A DNA stretch of 51,853 nucleotides from Phenylobacterium sp. (GCF_016793225.1 NZ_JAEUMN010000051.1:1-51853); one strand, 5' to 3'; shown: positions 10,265-18,531, numbered from the stretch's first letter. Translations and numbers: made by a program. Notes: generated by a model not told the origin, from the sequence alone.

Positions 10265-10281
10265 CTGGAACGGAATTTGCA
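10265..10281 (+). promoter_or_regulatory. Sigma-54 (RpoN) promoter for the EpsD-family gene
   Basis: The sequence CTGGAACGGAATTTGCA matches the RpoN consensus YTGGCACGRNNNTTGCW with a single mismatch (C to A inside the -24 element). The GG and GC dinucleotides have the required 10-nt spacing. Transcription would begin near 10292, giving a ~25-37 nt leader before the gene starting at 10317 or 10329. In other PEP-CTERM bacteria, sorting genes are under RpoN and the PrsK/PrsR system, which fits. Confidence 0.72.
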
Positions 10282-10316
10282 GCAGATCGCCCGGGGCCCG
10301 TAGGCTGGTCCTGATC

Positions 10317-11267
10317 ATGGAGGGGCGCTTGAAGACTAGAGCACTAATCGTGGTGGCTGCAGTCAGCGTGGGACTCACGCTTTCGGGTTGCGACCAGGTG
10401 CGCCGCCTGGCGGGCGGGGGCAAGGCCGAGGGCCAGGTCGTCGCCACCGTCGACGGCCAGGAGATCACCAGCCTAGAGCTGCGCACCGAACTCGGTAACT
10501 TCGCGTCTCGCGACCCCAACGTGATGAAGGCGGCGCAGCAGCAGGCGTTGCAGCGGATCATCATGCGCAAGCTGATGGCCGCCGAGGCGCGCGAACAGAA
10601 GCTGGACAAGAGCGCCGAGTACAACCTGCAGGTCGCCCGGGGCGAAGAGGCGCTGCTGGGGTCCCTCCTGCAGCGCAAGATGGCCAGCAAGGCCGCCCAG
10701 CCGACCAAGGCTCAGGCTCAGGCCTACGTCGCCGCGCACCCCGAGAAGTTCGGCGAGCGGAAGGTGATGTTCGTCGACCAGATCATCGCGGCGCCGAACA
10801 AGATCTCGCCTGACCGGTTCCAGCCGCTCAAGACCATGGACGAGGTCAAGGCGCTGCTGAACAGCGAAGGCGTCCAGTACCAGGAGAATGCGGTGGTGCT
10901 CGACACCCTGTCGGCCAATCCGCGGCTCGTGCAGGGCGTGAACAACCTGCCGCCGGGCGAGATCTTCGTGATCCCGCAGGGCGGCGCGATCCTCTTCAAC
11001 CGCGTGACCGCCTCGCGGGCGGTGCCGTTCGGCGGCGACGCCTCCGTGGCCTACGCCATGAACGCGTTGCGGCAGGAGCGCGCGCAGGAGCTGGTCGGCA
11101 AGCAGCTGGCCGACATGCGCAAGGCGGCGGAGCCGAAGATCACCTACAATGCGGCGTTCAAGCCGCCGCCGGAGAAGAAGCCGGGCGCCGCCCCGGCCGC
11201 CAAGCCGGCCGCCGCCCCGGCGGCGCCGGCGCCGGCGGCTCCGGCCGCGGAACCGGCCGCCAAGTAG
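10317..11267 (+). CDS. epsD: EpsD-family peptidyl-prolyl isomerase-like lipoprotein
   Basis: This 316-residue exported protein has a lipoprotein signal (ALIVVAAVSVGLTLSGC) followed by a SurA-like N-terminal chaperone domain (VVATVDGQEITSLELR) and a parvulin-like region, then an Ala/Pro/Lys tail of ~45 residues. It resembles the EpsD family of foldases that accompany exosortase and exopolysaccharide loci; the role would be folding or delivery of exported proteins in the periplasm. TTG 10329, with GGAGGGG just upstream, is a credible alternative start and gives a tighter signal peptide. A sigma-54 promoter lies in front, and a strong terminator follows. Confidence 0.8.
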   Translation: MEGRLKTRALIVVAAVSVGLTLSGCDQVRRLAGGGKAEGQVVATVDGQEITSLELRTELGNFASRDPNVMKAAQQQALQRIIMRKLMAAEAREQKLDKSAEYNLQVARGEEALLGSLLQRKMASKAAQPTKAQAQAYVAAHPEKFGERKVMFVDQIIAAPNKISPDRFQPLKTMDEVKALLNSEGVQYQENAVVLDTLSANPRLVQGVNNLPPGEIFVIPQGGAILFNRVTASRAVPFGGDASVAYAMNALRQERAQELVGKQLADMRKAAEPKITYNAAFKPPPEKKPGAAPAAKPAAAPAAPAPAAPAAEPAAK

Positions 11268-11287
11268 CGAGCCGCTCAGTCACGAAA

Positions 11288-11317
11288 AAGGGCCGGCGGG
11301 GAGACCCGCCGGCCCTT
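11288..11317. terminator. Bidirectional intrinsic terminator
   Basis: A perfect 13-bp stem (AAGGGCCGGCGGG at 11288-11300 with its complement at 11305-11317) closes a GAGA tetraloop. It is flanked by an A-run on the left and TTGTCTTTT on the right, so it can terminate both the EpsD-family gene (plus) and the converging ATPase gene (minus). Confidence 0.9.
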
Positions 11318-11343
11318 GTCTTTTGGCGTTGCCGCGACCCGAA

Positions 11344-12738
11344 CTAAGAGACCGCCGTCGCGGTGCGGGCCGGCGCCGCCGGCGGCGCCTCGCGGTTCAG
11401 GTTCCGCTGGGCCCACATCATCCAGATGAGCGTCGGGAGCCCTTCCTCCACGAAGGCGTAGCGCTGGTTCACGTCCTCGCCCTGCACCGGCCGGAGCAGG
11501 CGCTCGCCCACCAGCACCTCGATCGCATCCTGCGCCTTGCGCGCGGTGATCTCGTTCGCGGTCTCGATATCTCGACCGTCGAAGACGCCGTCCGCGGCCA
11601 GGGCGGCTCGCGCCGACATCGCCAGCGCATCCTGCCGCCCCTGGTCGAACAGCCGCCGGACCTGGGTTTGCGCCGGCGTGGGGATGCGGCCCTGGAACTC
11701 AAGGATCGCGCGGTCGACGGCGCTCGCGACGTCCACGGGCGACACGGTCGCGCGGCCCTGGTCGAGCGCCGCGTGGCCGGCGTGGTGGCAGATCAGGTTC
11801 GCGATGTACGGAGAGCCCCGCGCGACCTCGACCACGAAGGCTCCGGCCTGGCTGTCGAACTTCAGGTCGGCCTCACGTTCGCCGTTGGCGACGATCTGCA
11901 TGACCTCGCCCTCGCTCATCTTCGGCACGCGCAGGGCGAAGATGTTGCGGCGGATCGAGGGGATGTGTTCGACGAGCTCGGTCAGGTCGGCGGCGACGCC
12001 GGCCAGCACCAGCTGCACCCGGCCCAGACGGTCCGAGAGGTTCTTGATCAGCTCGGCCACGTCGCGGCGGAATGACCCGGACTCCGCCCGGTCGAACTCG
12101 TCCAGGATGATGAGCACCCGCGTGCCGGTCAGCTTGGCGCACAGGTCGCCGAACTTGCGCGGCGACAGCGGTTCGCTGGGCAGGAGGTCGGCGAGGGTCG
12201 AGCCCTTCTCCGTCTCGGCCGCGGTCGGCGAGAACCCGGAGTGGAACAGCAGCGGAATCTCGGCCGCCGCGGCGCGGAAGGTCTCGTCGAAGTTCGAGTT
12301 CGCGCCGCACGACGTATAGACGACGATGTATCGCGCCTCGTTGGCGGCCTGGCTCAGCACATGCAGCAGCGAGGTCTTGCCGATCCCGCGCTCGCCGTAG
12401 AGCACCACGTGCAGCCGCTGGTCCTCGATGGCGCGGATCACGGTCTTCAGCACGTCGTCGCGGCCGGCGAACAGCCGTCGATCGGCCACGGGCTGAGACG
12501 GCGTGAACGCATGGCGCAGCTTGGCCCGGACGGCGCTGAAGCGATCACCGCCGCGCCCGCTCATCTGGTCGCTGGCGGTAGTGTTGAAGCGGGGAAGGCC
12601 GCCGGCGTCGTTCGCCCGACGGTGGGCCTCGCGGATCAAGGGCTTCACGATCGACGGCTGCGCCTGCGTCTCGGCGCGCGCGGCCTTCGTCGGGGCTTTC
12701 CGCTTGAAGGGATTCCAGCCTGCCAAGTCGATCTCCAT
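11344..12738 (-). CDS. AAA family ATPase (AAA_16/Orc1-like)
   Basis: This 464-residue cytoplasmic protein has a basic, low-complexity N-terminus (~70 residues), then an AAA ATPase module: FAGRDDVL entry, Walker A GERGIGKTS (Lys121), Walker B VLIILDEFD, and a helical lid. The C-terminal part (~350-450) looks like a winged-helix region (DAIEVLVGERLLRPV). It resembles regulatory or loader ATPases of the AAA_16 group more than transporters; no membrane segment is seen. It sits between the EpsD-family gene and the PEP-CTERM gene but points the other way, away from both sigma-54 promoters. A role in the sorting system is inferred from position only. Confidence 0.75.
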   Translation of the reverse strand: MEIDLAGWNPFKRKAPTKAARAETQAQPSIVKPLIREAHRRANDAGGLPRFNTTASDQMSGRGGDRFSAVRAKLRHAFTPSQPVADRRLFAGRDDVLKTVIRAIEDQRLHVVLYGERGIGKTSLLHVLSQAANEARYIVVYTSCGANSNFDETFRAAAAEIPLLFHSGFSPTAAETEKGSTLADLLPSEPLSPRKFGDLCAKLTGTRVLIILDEFDRAESGSFRRDVAELIKNLSDRLGRVQLVLAGVAADLTELVEHIPSIRRNIFALRVPKMSEGEVMQIVANGEREADLKFDSQAGAFVVEVARGSPYIANLICHHAGHAALDQGRATVSPVDVASAVDRAILEFQGRIPTPAQTQVRRLFDQGRQDALAMSARAALAADGVFDGRDIETANEITARKAQDAIEVLVGERLLRPVQGEDVNQRYAFVEEGLPTLIWMMWAQRNLNREAPPAAPARTATAVS

Positions 12739-12922
12739 CTCCGCGCGCGAGGGCCCACAGGGAACGCCTACGCGCGCGCCCAGCGCACGGATGCCTTTTC
12801 GCCCGGCGCTGCCTTCTGTTTACTTAATGGCATTCCGAAGGCGAATCGGCGACTCCGGGCGCGCCCCCGTGCGCCGCGATTCGCTCAAGCTTCTCGCCAG
12901 TGAGACTTGGTCGTGATAATTT

Positions 12923-12938
12923 GTGGTACGGATCTTGC
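12923..12938 (+). promoter_or_regulatory. Sigma-54 (RpoN) promoter for the PEP-CTERM gene
   Basis: TGGTACG-GATC-TTGC (12924-12938) fits the -24/-12 consensus TGGCACG-N4-TTGC with one C-to-T change, and GG and GC are 10 nt apart. Transcription would start near 12950, leaving a ~158-nt leader before the ATG at 13108. The similarity to the element at 10265 supports common RpoN control. Confidence 0.72.
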
Positions 12939-12951
12939 GTCCAACCGCACG

Positions 12952-12976
12952 GCTGGTGCGAATATGCATCACCAGC
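12952..12976 (+). promoter_or_regulatory. Inverted repeat at predicted transcript start
   Basis: GCTGGTG (12952-12958) and CACCAGC (12970-12976) form 7-bp arms around an 11-nt spacer. Because the predicted RpoN start is ~12950, this would fold at the very 5' end of the PEP-CTERM mRNA, where such hairpins protect from decay; it could instead be an operator. Confidence 0.35.
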
Positions 12977-13107
12977 GGCTCGGAAAGGGCAGCAGGATCG
13001 GGGCTTTTTCTGGCGACAGGGTCATTCGACTCGCCTGCTAGGGGAAGGGTGATGACAGGGTCTTCGCCCCCTCCTAGAGTGAACGATAAGTTAAATGGGG
13101 TGCTGAC

Positions 13108-13776
13108 ATGAAAACCATTACCAAGCTTCTGGCCGGCGCAGCGGTCGCTCTCTCGATGAGCGCGGCTTCGGCGCAAGCCGCTGTCTTCATCGGTCTCTCG
13201 ACCGATGGCGGCGCGACCATCACGCAGGTGTTCTCGGGCGGCGACGCCACCTTCGAGTACCTGACCACGAACCTCGGCGGCTTCGACACGATCAGCGTCG
13301 AAGGCGACCCGTCGATCCTGCCCGCTCTCCTCCACAGCGATGTGGTGAACGTGAACGCGAGCGGCGCGGCCAGCGTGTCGATCTTCGTCACGCGGACGGG
13401 CATCTCGGCGCCGACCTACGGCGGGTTCTTCTCGAGCTTCTCGAGCAACAACTCGAACAACCGCTTCACGGTCGTGACCTCCACCTACGTGGACGACGAC
13501 GACGACGTGTTCGGTCTGGACACGCTGCTCGCCAGCTCGACGTTCTCGGCGTCGGGTTCGCAGTCCTCGAACTTCATCTCTCCGGGCGCGGTTCCGGATG
13601 GCGTGTTCTCGGTGACCAACCGCTACGACATCTCCACGACGGGCGGCGGCACCACCTCGCCGACGATCATCCTCGGCGCGGTTCCGGAACCCGGCACCTG
13701 GGCCCTGATGATCATGGGCTTCGGCGGCGCCGGCGCCATGATCCGCAGCCGCCGTCGCCAGATGGCCGCTGCCTAA
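13108..13776 (+). CDS. PEPxxWA-CTERM sorting domain protein
   Basis: This 222-residue exported protein starts with a Sec signal peptide (KLLAGAAVALSMSAASAQA) and ends with the alphaproteobacterial sorting tail: VPEPGTWALMIMGFG, a short hydrophobic helix, then RSRRRQ. Proteins with this tail are cut and handed on by a cognate exosortase, here probably the one at 22767. The mature part is Ser/Thr/Asn-rich and acidic, with a run of six Asp after residue ~128, and has no domain I recognise; such proteins are usually surface or matrix components of exopolysaccharide-producing cells. It has its own sigma-54 promoter and terminator, so it is a single-gene unit. Confidence 0.93.
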   Translation: MKTITKLLAGAAVALSMSAASAQAAVFIGLSTDGGATITQVFSGGDATFEYLTTNLGGFDTISVEGDPSILPALLHSDVVNVNASGAASVSIFVTRTGISAPTYGGFFSSFSSNNSNNRFTVVTSTYVDDDDDVFGLDTLLASSTFSASGSQSSNFISPGAVPDGVFSVTNRYDISTTGGGTTSPTIILGAVPEPGTWALMIMGFGGAGAMIRSRRRQMAAA

Positions 13777-13806
13777 ATCCAGCCTTAACGGCTGACGAGA
13801 ATACTG

Positions 13807-13834
13807 AGCCGCCGCTCCTGCCGGAGCGGCGGCT
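13807..13834 (+). terminator. Intrinsic terminator after PEP-CTERM gene
   Basis: A perfect 12-bp stem (AGCCGCCGCTCC at 13807-13818 with its complement at 13823-13834) has a 4-nt loop and is followed by a short TTTCGT. It separates the PEP-CTERM gene from the Wzz-like gene downstream. Confidence 0.8.
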
Positions 13835-13914
13835 TTCGTATGTCGGGGCCGTTCGCCTGTTCACGGTGCGGGCGTCACCACGTATACAGCCCCGATGCCG
13901 ACGCGGAGTCCGTG

Positions 13915-15270
13915 ATGAAGTTGCCGCCGATCCTGTCCATCATCTGGGCGCGTCGGGCGGTGTTCGCGGTTCCGGTCGTGGGCGCCCTGATCGGCTCCAG
14001 CATCGCCATGGCGGTGACGCCCCCGCGCTACATGGCGTCGGCCCGCGTCGTCCTGAACTACATCAAGCCGGACGCTGAGACCGGCATCGTGGTGAACTCG
14101 AAGATGGTCGAGACCTACGAGAAGACTCAGATCGACTTTCTGCGCGAACCCGAGGTTTCCGCGCTGGCCGCCGAGGCCATGGGGTGGCTCGACCTTCCCG
14201 AGATGCAGGAAGCCTATGCGCTTCGCGACCCGCAGGACACGCGGGACATGGCGACCTGGGCCGCGGCGCGCCTGATGGGCGGCATCAGCGCGGTCATGGT
14301 CGAAGACAGCAACATCCTCGAGGTGCGCTACACGGCGGCGAGTCCCGAAATGGCGACGGCCATGGTGGGCGCCATTCGCGACGCCTACCTGCAGGCGAGC
14401 ACCAATCAGCTGCGCCGGTCCGCCGAGGAACGCGCCAATGCGAACGCACTCCGGCTGCGGGAATCCAACAAGCGCCTCGCGGAGTTGGAAGCGCAGAAGA
14501 CGCGCGTCGAGCGCGCCACGGGCCTGATCCTCGACGCCAGCAGGCGAGAGCTGGACGCGGCGAAGCTCGCCAACCTGGCATCAGCCAGGCCTCGGGCGCC
14601 CGTGGTCGATCCCGGGCAGGGCAGGCCGAGCGTCCAGGCCAACAACCTCGCGGCCGTGGACGCGGCGATCGCATCGCGCGCAGGGGGCCTCGGCCCCAAC
14701 CACCCGCAGTACCAGGCCATGCTGAGGCAACGCGAGCAGGCCAAGGCCATGGCCGAGCAGGCCGGCCAGCGTGAGAACGCGTTCAGCTCGTTCTTCCAGA
14801 GCCAGGCCCGCGCCGAGGCGGCCCTGTTCGAGGCGCTCAAGGCCAAGGTGCTCTCCCAGCGGCCGGACGCCCTGCAGTTGAAGCTGCTGCAGGATCAGAT
14901 CGACAGGGAACGCGAGATTGCGACGAGCCTTGCCGAGAGCACGGCCGAGGAACGTCAGGGTTCCACGGGCGAGCAGTCCGGACTGATTCCGATCGGCGAG
15001 CCGTCGGAAGCCAGGGAGTCGATCCGCAGCAATTCCACGTTGATCATATCGACGGCCGTCGCGATGGGCGTCCTCTACGGAGCCCTGCTGGCGCTGCTCG
15101 TCGAGTTCCTCGCGCGGCAGGTCCGGTCCGCCGAGGCGCTGCAGGCGGCGGCGAGCGCGCCGGTGCTCGGTGTCGTGCCGCGCAATCGTCGTCGAGGTCC
15201 GCCTCGTCGCGGCCGCTGGCCGAAGCCGCGACGCCTGCCGGCAGGCCGGGCTGCGGCTGTCCAGGCATGA
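13915..15270 (+). CDS. Wzz/GumC-family polysaccharide chain length determinant (copy 1)
   Basis: This 451-residue inner-membrane protein has one N-terminal transmembrane helix (VFAVPVVGALIGSSIAMAV), a periplasmic Wzz domain with a long coiled coil (~170-370), and a C-terminal helix (LIISTAVAMGVLYGALLALL) just before the basic cytoplasmic end. Such proteins set polymer length and couple to a BY-kinase. It is clearly paralogous to the protein at 20690: IKPD, KTQI and the SNILEVRY/SNILEITY segment align. The start is ATG 13915, preceded by GCGGAG; the frame is open to 13840. It overlaps the next gene by 4 nt. Confidence 0.87.
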   Translation: MKLPPILSIIWARRAVFAVPVVGALIGSSIAMAVTPPRYMASARVVLNYIKPDAETGIVVNSKMVETYEKTQIDFLREPEVSALAAEAMGWLDLPEMQEAYALRDPQDTRDMATWAAARLMGGISAVMVEDSNILEVRYTAASPEMATAMVGAIRDAYLQASTNQLRRSAEERANANALRLRESNKRLAELEAQKTRVERATGLILDASRRELDAAKLANLASARPRAPVVDPGQGRPSVQANNLAAVDAAIASRAGGLGPNHPQYQAMLRQREQAKAMAEQAGQRENAFSSFFQSQARAEAALFEALKAKVLSQRPDALQLKLLQDQIDREREIATSLAESTAEERQGSTGEQSGLIPIGEPSEARESIRSNSTLIISTAVAMGVLYGALLALLVEFLARQVRSAEALQAAASAPVLGVVPRNRRRGPPRRGRWPKPRRLPAGRAAAVQA

Positions 15271-16031
15271 GGCTGTTCCGGAAGCGTAGATCCGCCGACG
15301 CTCAGAAGGTCACGGACAACCGCACGCCGGCGCGCCCCAGCGTTTCCCCGCCGCCGCCGGCCGCTGTCGCATCGGCGGATGCGCTGCCGATTTCGTACAC
15401 CTACGGACCCGACCTCCTGCTCCTGAGCTCGGCGTCGAGCCGCGCCGCCGTCGCCATCCGCCAGACCGCGCTCGAGCTGATAGCGCACCACGTCAGCCGC
15501 GGTCGCCGCTCCCTGGCGCTCTGTGGCGTTGCGCGCGGGGCCGGCGTCAGCTTCCTCTCGATCAACCTGGCCCTCGCGCTGGCGATGGACGGCGTCTCGA
15601 CGCTGGTGATCGACGCCGACCTGGATCAGCCCTCGCTCGAGACCTTCATCCAGCCGAGCCACGAGACGGCGGGCCTGCGCGAGTACCTTCTCGACCCCGA
15701 GGTGACCTCATCGGACGTGATCCACCGCGATGTCGTCGCGAACCTCTCGGTGATCTATGCGGGTGGGCCCAGCGAGATCGCCTCCGAACTGATCGGGCAG
15801 GCGCGATTTGCGGACCTGGTCCGCGCCTGCATGCGCGACCATGACCTTGTGATCATCGACACGCCGCCCGCCAGCCTTTCGGCCAGCACGAGGCGCATCG
15901 CGGCGGTCGCGCACTACGCCCTGGTCGTGGCGCGGTCGGGCGCAAGCCACGTGGACGGGGTGGAGGTCCTCTCCCGGTCCCTGAAGGAGGACGGTGTCGA
16001 AATCGTAGGGTCGGTGCTGAACGCCGTCTGA
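15267..16031 (+). CDS. BY-kinase-like P-loop protein lacking Walker A lysine (copy 1)
   Basis: This 254-residue protein has the fold signature of CpsD/CapB/Wzc kinase domains: the P-loop position GVARGAGVSFLSINLA, Walker A' TLVIDADLDQP, and Walker B LVIIDTPPA. In active BY-kinases the P-loop reads GxGK(S/T); here the lysine is Val94. There is also no C-terminal tyrosine cluster. It is therefore probably a non-catalytic partner of the Wzz protein encoded immediately upstream (4-nt overlap). It is paralogous to the protein at 22039, which has its own different loss of the lysine. Confidence 0.85.
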   Translation: MRLFRKRRSADAQKVTDNRTPARPSVSPPPPAAVASADALPISYTYGPDLLLLSSASSRAAVAIRQTALELIAHHVSRGRRSLALCGVARGAGVSFLSINLALALAMDGVSTLVIDADLDQPSLETFIQPSHETAGLREYLLDPEVTSSDVIHRDVVANLSVIYAGGPSEIASELIGQARFADLVRACMRDHDLVIIDTPPASLSASTRRIAAVAHYALVVARSGASHVDGVEVLSRSLKEDGVEIVGSVLNAV

Positions 16032-16048
16032 GATCGTGGACCCGGCGC

Positions 16049-17122
16049 TCAGCGCGCCGCGGACCGCGCCGCCCGGCCGCGCAGCGAGGCCAGGACCTCG
16101 TCGAGGAAGGCGATCAGTTCGCGCGGGTCGGTGGTGGCCGGGGTCGCCGTTCGCGTGCGCGCGCGCTCGAGGGCCTGCTCGAATTCCTCTTGCGTGTTCG
16201 CCACCTGCACCAGACCCCTGGCTTCGAACGCGCTCGTGATCTCCGACTGGTGATCGTCGTAGTGTTCGCCAAGCCGGGAGAGGCGGGGGATCGCGATCAC
16301 CTGGCAGCCCTGGCGCAGCGCCGTGATGAGCGATCCCGTGCCGCCATGGCAGACCACGATGGAGCAGTCGCCGAGGATCTCCTGCACCCTGTCGAACGAG
16401 AGGGTCTCGTGCGTCTCCAGCCCCTCGGGCTTCAGGCCGCCAATCCCTGTCTGGACGGTGATCCGTTCTGGGACGAGACCCTTCTCGGCGGCCGTTGCCA
16501 CGGTGGCGACCAGCCGATCGAAGGGGAGGGTGGCGCCGACGGTCGCGAACAGCCACGGCTGCTTGTCACGCTGGGCCGGTGGCAGGACCCGGAAGGGGTC
16601 GAAGACCTTGGCCCTGGGATAGTAGGGCGCGAGCTTCGCGGACTGCACCACGAGATCGTGCGCCAGAGGCGAGGCCAGCCGGCCGAACAGCGAGGGCTGT
16701 TCGAAGCGGGCGAACGACTCGATGACGACGACGTGGGCGCCCAGCAAGCGGCCCAGCAGCACCGGAAAGTAGACCGCGCCCGCGCCGGTGCTGATGATCA
16801 CGTCCGGCCGCTCGCGGAGCATGATGCCCACCGAACGCGCCAGACTGCGCGCCGCGCCGGCCAGCATGCGGAAGGGGGCTCCCAGCTTCGCCTGGCCCCA
16901 GGCGAAGTGGGGCAGGAAGTGCGTCCGGTGGCGCTCGCTCAGGGTGCGTCCGAGCGCCGTATCCTCGGTCACGAAGAAGTGGTCGAAGCGCGACCAGACA
17001 GGCTCGAGATCGAGCAGCTGCCGCACGTGGCCGCCGCCCGAGGCTGCGAGGCAGACCCTTAGGCCGGCGCGGTCGCGCGTCGGGTTCTGAGGTTCGGAGT
17101 CGGCAGTCTGTCCGGCGGCCAT
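16049..17122 (-). CDS. PssD-PssE (Alg14-Alg13-like) fused glycosyltransferase
   Basis: This 357-residue protein joins two halves usually made separately in bacteria. Residues ~20-170 match PssD/Alg14 (ASGGGHVRQLLDL, PDVIISTGAGAVYFPVLLG, VIESFARFEQPS), the membrane-anchoring partner. Residues ~190-340 match PssE/Alg13, the GT28 C-terminal donor-binding half (FATVGATLPFDRLV, VCHGGTGSLITALRQG, HYDDHQSEI). PssDE-type enzymes add a sugar, often glucuronate, to a lipid-linked intermediate during exopolysaccharide assembly. The gene converges with the kinase-like gene (17-nt gap) and is divergent from the FrhB-like gene. Confidence 0.85.
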   Translation of the reverse strand: MAAGQTADSEPQNPTRDRAGLRVCLAASGGGHVRQLLDLEPVWSRFDHFFVTEDTALGRTLSERHRTHFLPHFAWGQAKLGAPFRMLAGAARSLARSVGIMLRERPDVIISTGAGAVYFPVLLGRLLGAHVVVIESFARFEQPSLFGRLASPLAHDLVVQSAKLAPYYPRAKVFDPFRVLPPAQRDKQPWLFATVGATLPFDRLVATVATAAEKGLVPERITVQTGIGGLKPEGLETHETLSFDRVQEILGDCSIVVCHGGTGSLITALRQGCQVIAIPRLSRLGEHYDDHQSEITSAFEARGLVQVANTQEEFEQALERARTRTATPATTDPRELIAFLDEVLASLRGRAARSAAR

Positions 17123-17271
17123 GTGTAGATCGCTCCCGCGGTATCCTTGCGCCGAAGCGTCGTAAAGGACTGGTGAACATCCATCGCGGATTGTCGCGTC
17201 GCCAAGGCTTCGGCTGACATCGGGCCCTGGCGGCGGTACGGCGGCGCAGCCAATCGAGCTCCGGGAGATTC

Positions 17272-18498
17272 ATGCCAGACGTTCTCGACACCTCCCCCAC
17301 GGTTTCCCGCGTCCTGAAGGGAGAACTCTGCTCTGGCTGTGGGCTCTGCGCCGCCGTCTCGGACGGCGCGATCGAGATGCAGTCCACGCCGCCGGGCTAC
17401 AACCGTCCGGTGGTGCGCGCGCCTGTGAGCTCCGCCGCCGAGGCCCTGATCGCCCAGTCCTGCCCGGGCGCCGTCGTCGCCTCCTGGCCGGGCGAGGCCC
17501 ACCCGTACTGGGGGCCGCTGCGGAGGACCGCCACCGGGGCGGCCGGCGACGAGCACACCCGGTTCGAGGGCTCCTCCGGCGGAGCCATATCCGGCCTGCT
17601 CGTGCACGCCCTGGAGACCGGTGTGGTCGACCGGGTCCTGCATATCGCTCCGGACCCCCGCGATCCGACACGCAACGCGACCGTGGTGTCCCGCTCGGCG
17701 GCGGAGATCATTGCCCGGGCGGGGTCACGCTACACGGCCTCGTCGCCCCTGGCGGAGATTTCGGCCGCGCTCGCGGAGGGAGGCCGCATGGCCGTCGTCT
17801 GCAAGCCCTGCGACGCCTCGGCGCTGCGGCGGCTTGCGGCTCGTGACGAGCGGGTCGGCCGGCACGTGCCGCTGATCGTCTCCTTCTTCTGCGGCGGCAT
17901 CCCCAGCCATGCAGGCGTCGGTCGCATCCTGGCCGCGATGGGGGTGGAGCCCGCCGCGGTGACCGACTTCCGGTTCCGCGGCCGCGGCTGGCCCGGCGAC
18001 TGCGTGGCCACGACGCCCGCGGGCGAGGCCCGGATGAGCTACGCCCAGTCGTGGGGCGGGCACCTGTCCCGCGAGGTGCAGTTCCGCTGCAAGATCTGCC
18101 CCGACGCGGTCGGGGGCGTCGCCGACATCGCGTGCGCCGACGCCTGGTACGGCGACGATGACGGCTACCCGAGCTTCGACGAGGAGGAAGGGCGCAGCCT
18201 GATCATCGCGCGGACGGAGGCCGGGGCGGCGCTCCTGGACGCCGCCGTCGCCGCCGGCGCCGTGAGCGTGGATGCGTTGGACCCCGGCGAGATCGAAAAG
18301 ATGCAGCCGTCTCAAGCCCGCCGCAAACGTCTCATACTGGCGCGGGTCGCAGCCCTGCCGCTGACGCTCCAGCCGCGTCCGCGGATGTCGGGCCTGAAAG
18401 TGCTTGCGGCCGCGAGGCTGGCTCCGCCGATGGAAGCGCTGCGCAATCTCGTCGGGACGGTGCGGCGAACCTTGCAGGGGCGTCGGAGCCGTCTCTAA
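17272..18498 (+). CDS. FrhB-like iron-sulfur protein (F420 hydrogenase/dehydrogenase beta family)
   Basis: This 408-residue cytoplasmic protein has a ferredoxin-like N-terminal cluster site (C20, C23, C26 in CSGCGLC, and C64 in SCPG), then the FrhB/FdhB N- and C-terminal domains with KPCDASAL, FFCGGIPS and CKICPD cysteine motifs. Members in polysaccharide loci are often found with a polysaccharide pyruvyl transferase, as here (26271). They are thought to be flavin/Fe-S oxidoreductases, but their reaction in glycan synthesis is not established. It is not evidence for F420 or methanogenesis. Confidence 0.85.
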   Translation: MPDVLDTSPTVSRVLKGELCSGCGLCAAVSDGAIEMQSTPPGYNRPVVRAPVSSAAEALIAQSCPGAVVASWPGEAHPYWGPLRRTATGAAGDEHTRFEGSSGGAISGLLVHALETGVVDRVLHIAPDPRDPTRNATVVSRSAAEIIARAGSRYTASSPLAEISAALAEGGRMAVVCKPCDASALRRLAARDERVGRHVPLIVSFFCGGIPSHAGVGRILAAMGVEPAAVTDFRFRGRGWPGDCVATTPAGEARMSYAQSWGGHLSREVQFRCKICPDAVGGVADIACADAWYGDDDGYPSFDEEEGRSLIIARTEAGAALLDAAVAAGAVSVDALDPGEIEKMQPSQARRKRLILARVAALPLTLQPRPRMSGLKVLAAARLAPPMEALRNLVGTVRRTLQGRRSRL

Positions 18499-18531
18499 AA
18501 CCCGACGGGCCTATACTCTTTTCGGCCTTAG

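Larger units (their letters stand above)
12739..13107. other. Intergenic region, ATPase gene to PEP-CTERM gene
   Basis: This 369-nt stretch separates divergent genes and carries no convincing coding frame; a 62-codon frame at 12923-13111 begins inside the promoter and resembles nothing. It holds the sigma-54 promoter at 12923-12938, a hairpin at the predicted transcript start, and then an apparently unstructured ~130-nt leader for the PEP-CTERM gene. Confidence 0.7.

Noticed and set aside
12880-12910. A third -24/-12-like element on the minus strand before the ATPase gene (TGGCGAG then TTGA)
   Set aside because: The near-invariant GC of the -12 element reads GA and the -24 element is also poor, so it is not a credible RpoN site.
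12923-13111. A 62-codon plus-strand frame before the PEP-CTERM gene
   Set aside because: It begins inside the -24 promoter element, has no ribosome site and overlaps the start of the real gene by 4 nt; the product resembles nothing.
17272-18498. Evidence for F420-dependent metabolism or methanogenesis
   Set aside because: FrhB-like proteins are common in bacterial polysaccharide loci; no other F420 genes are present.
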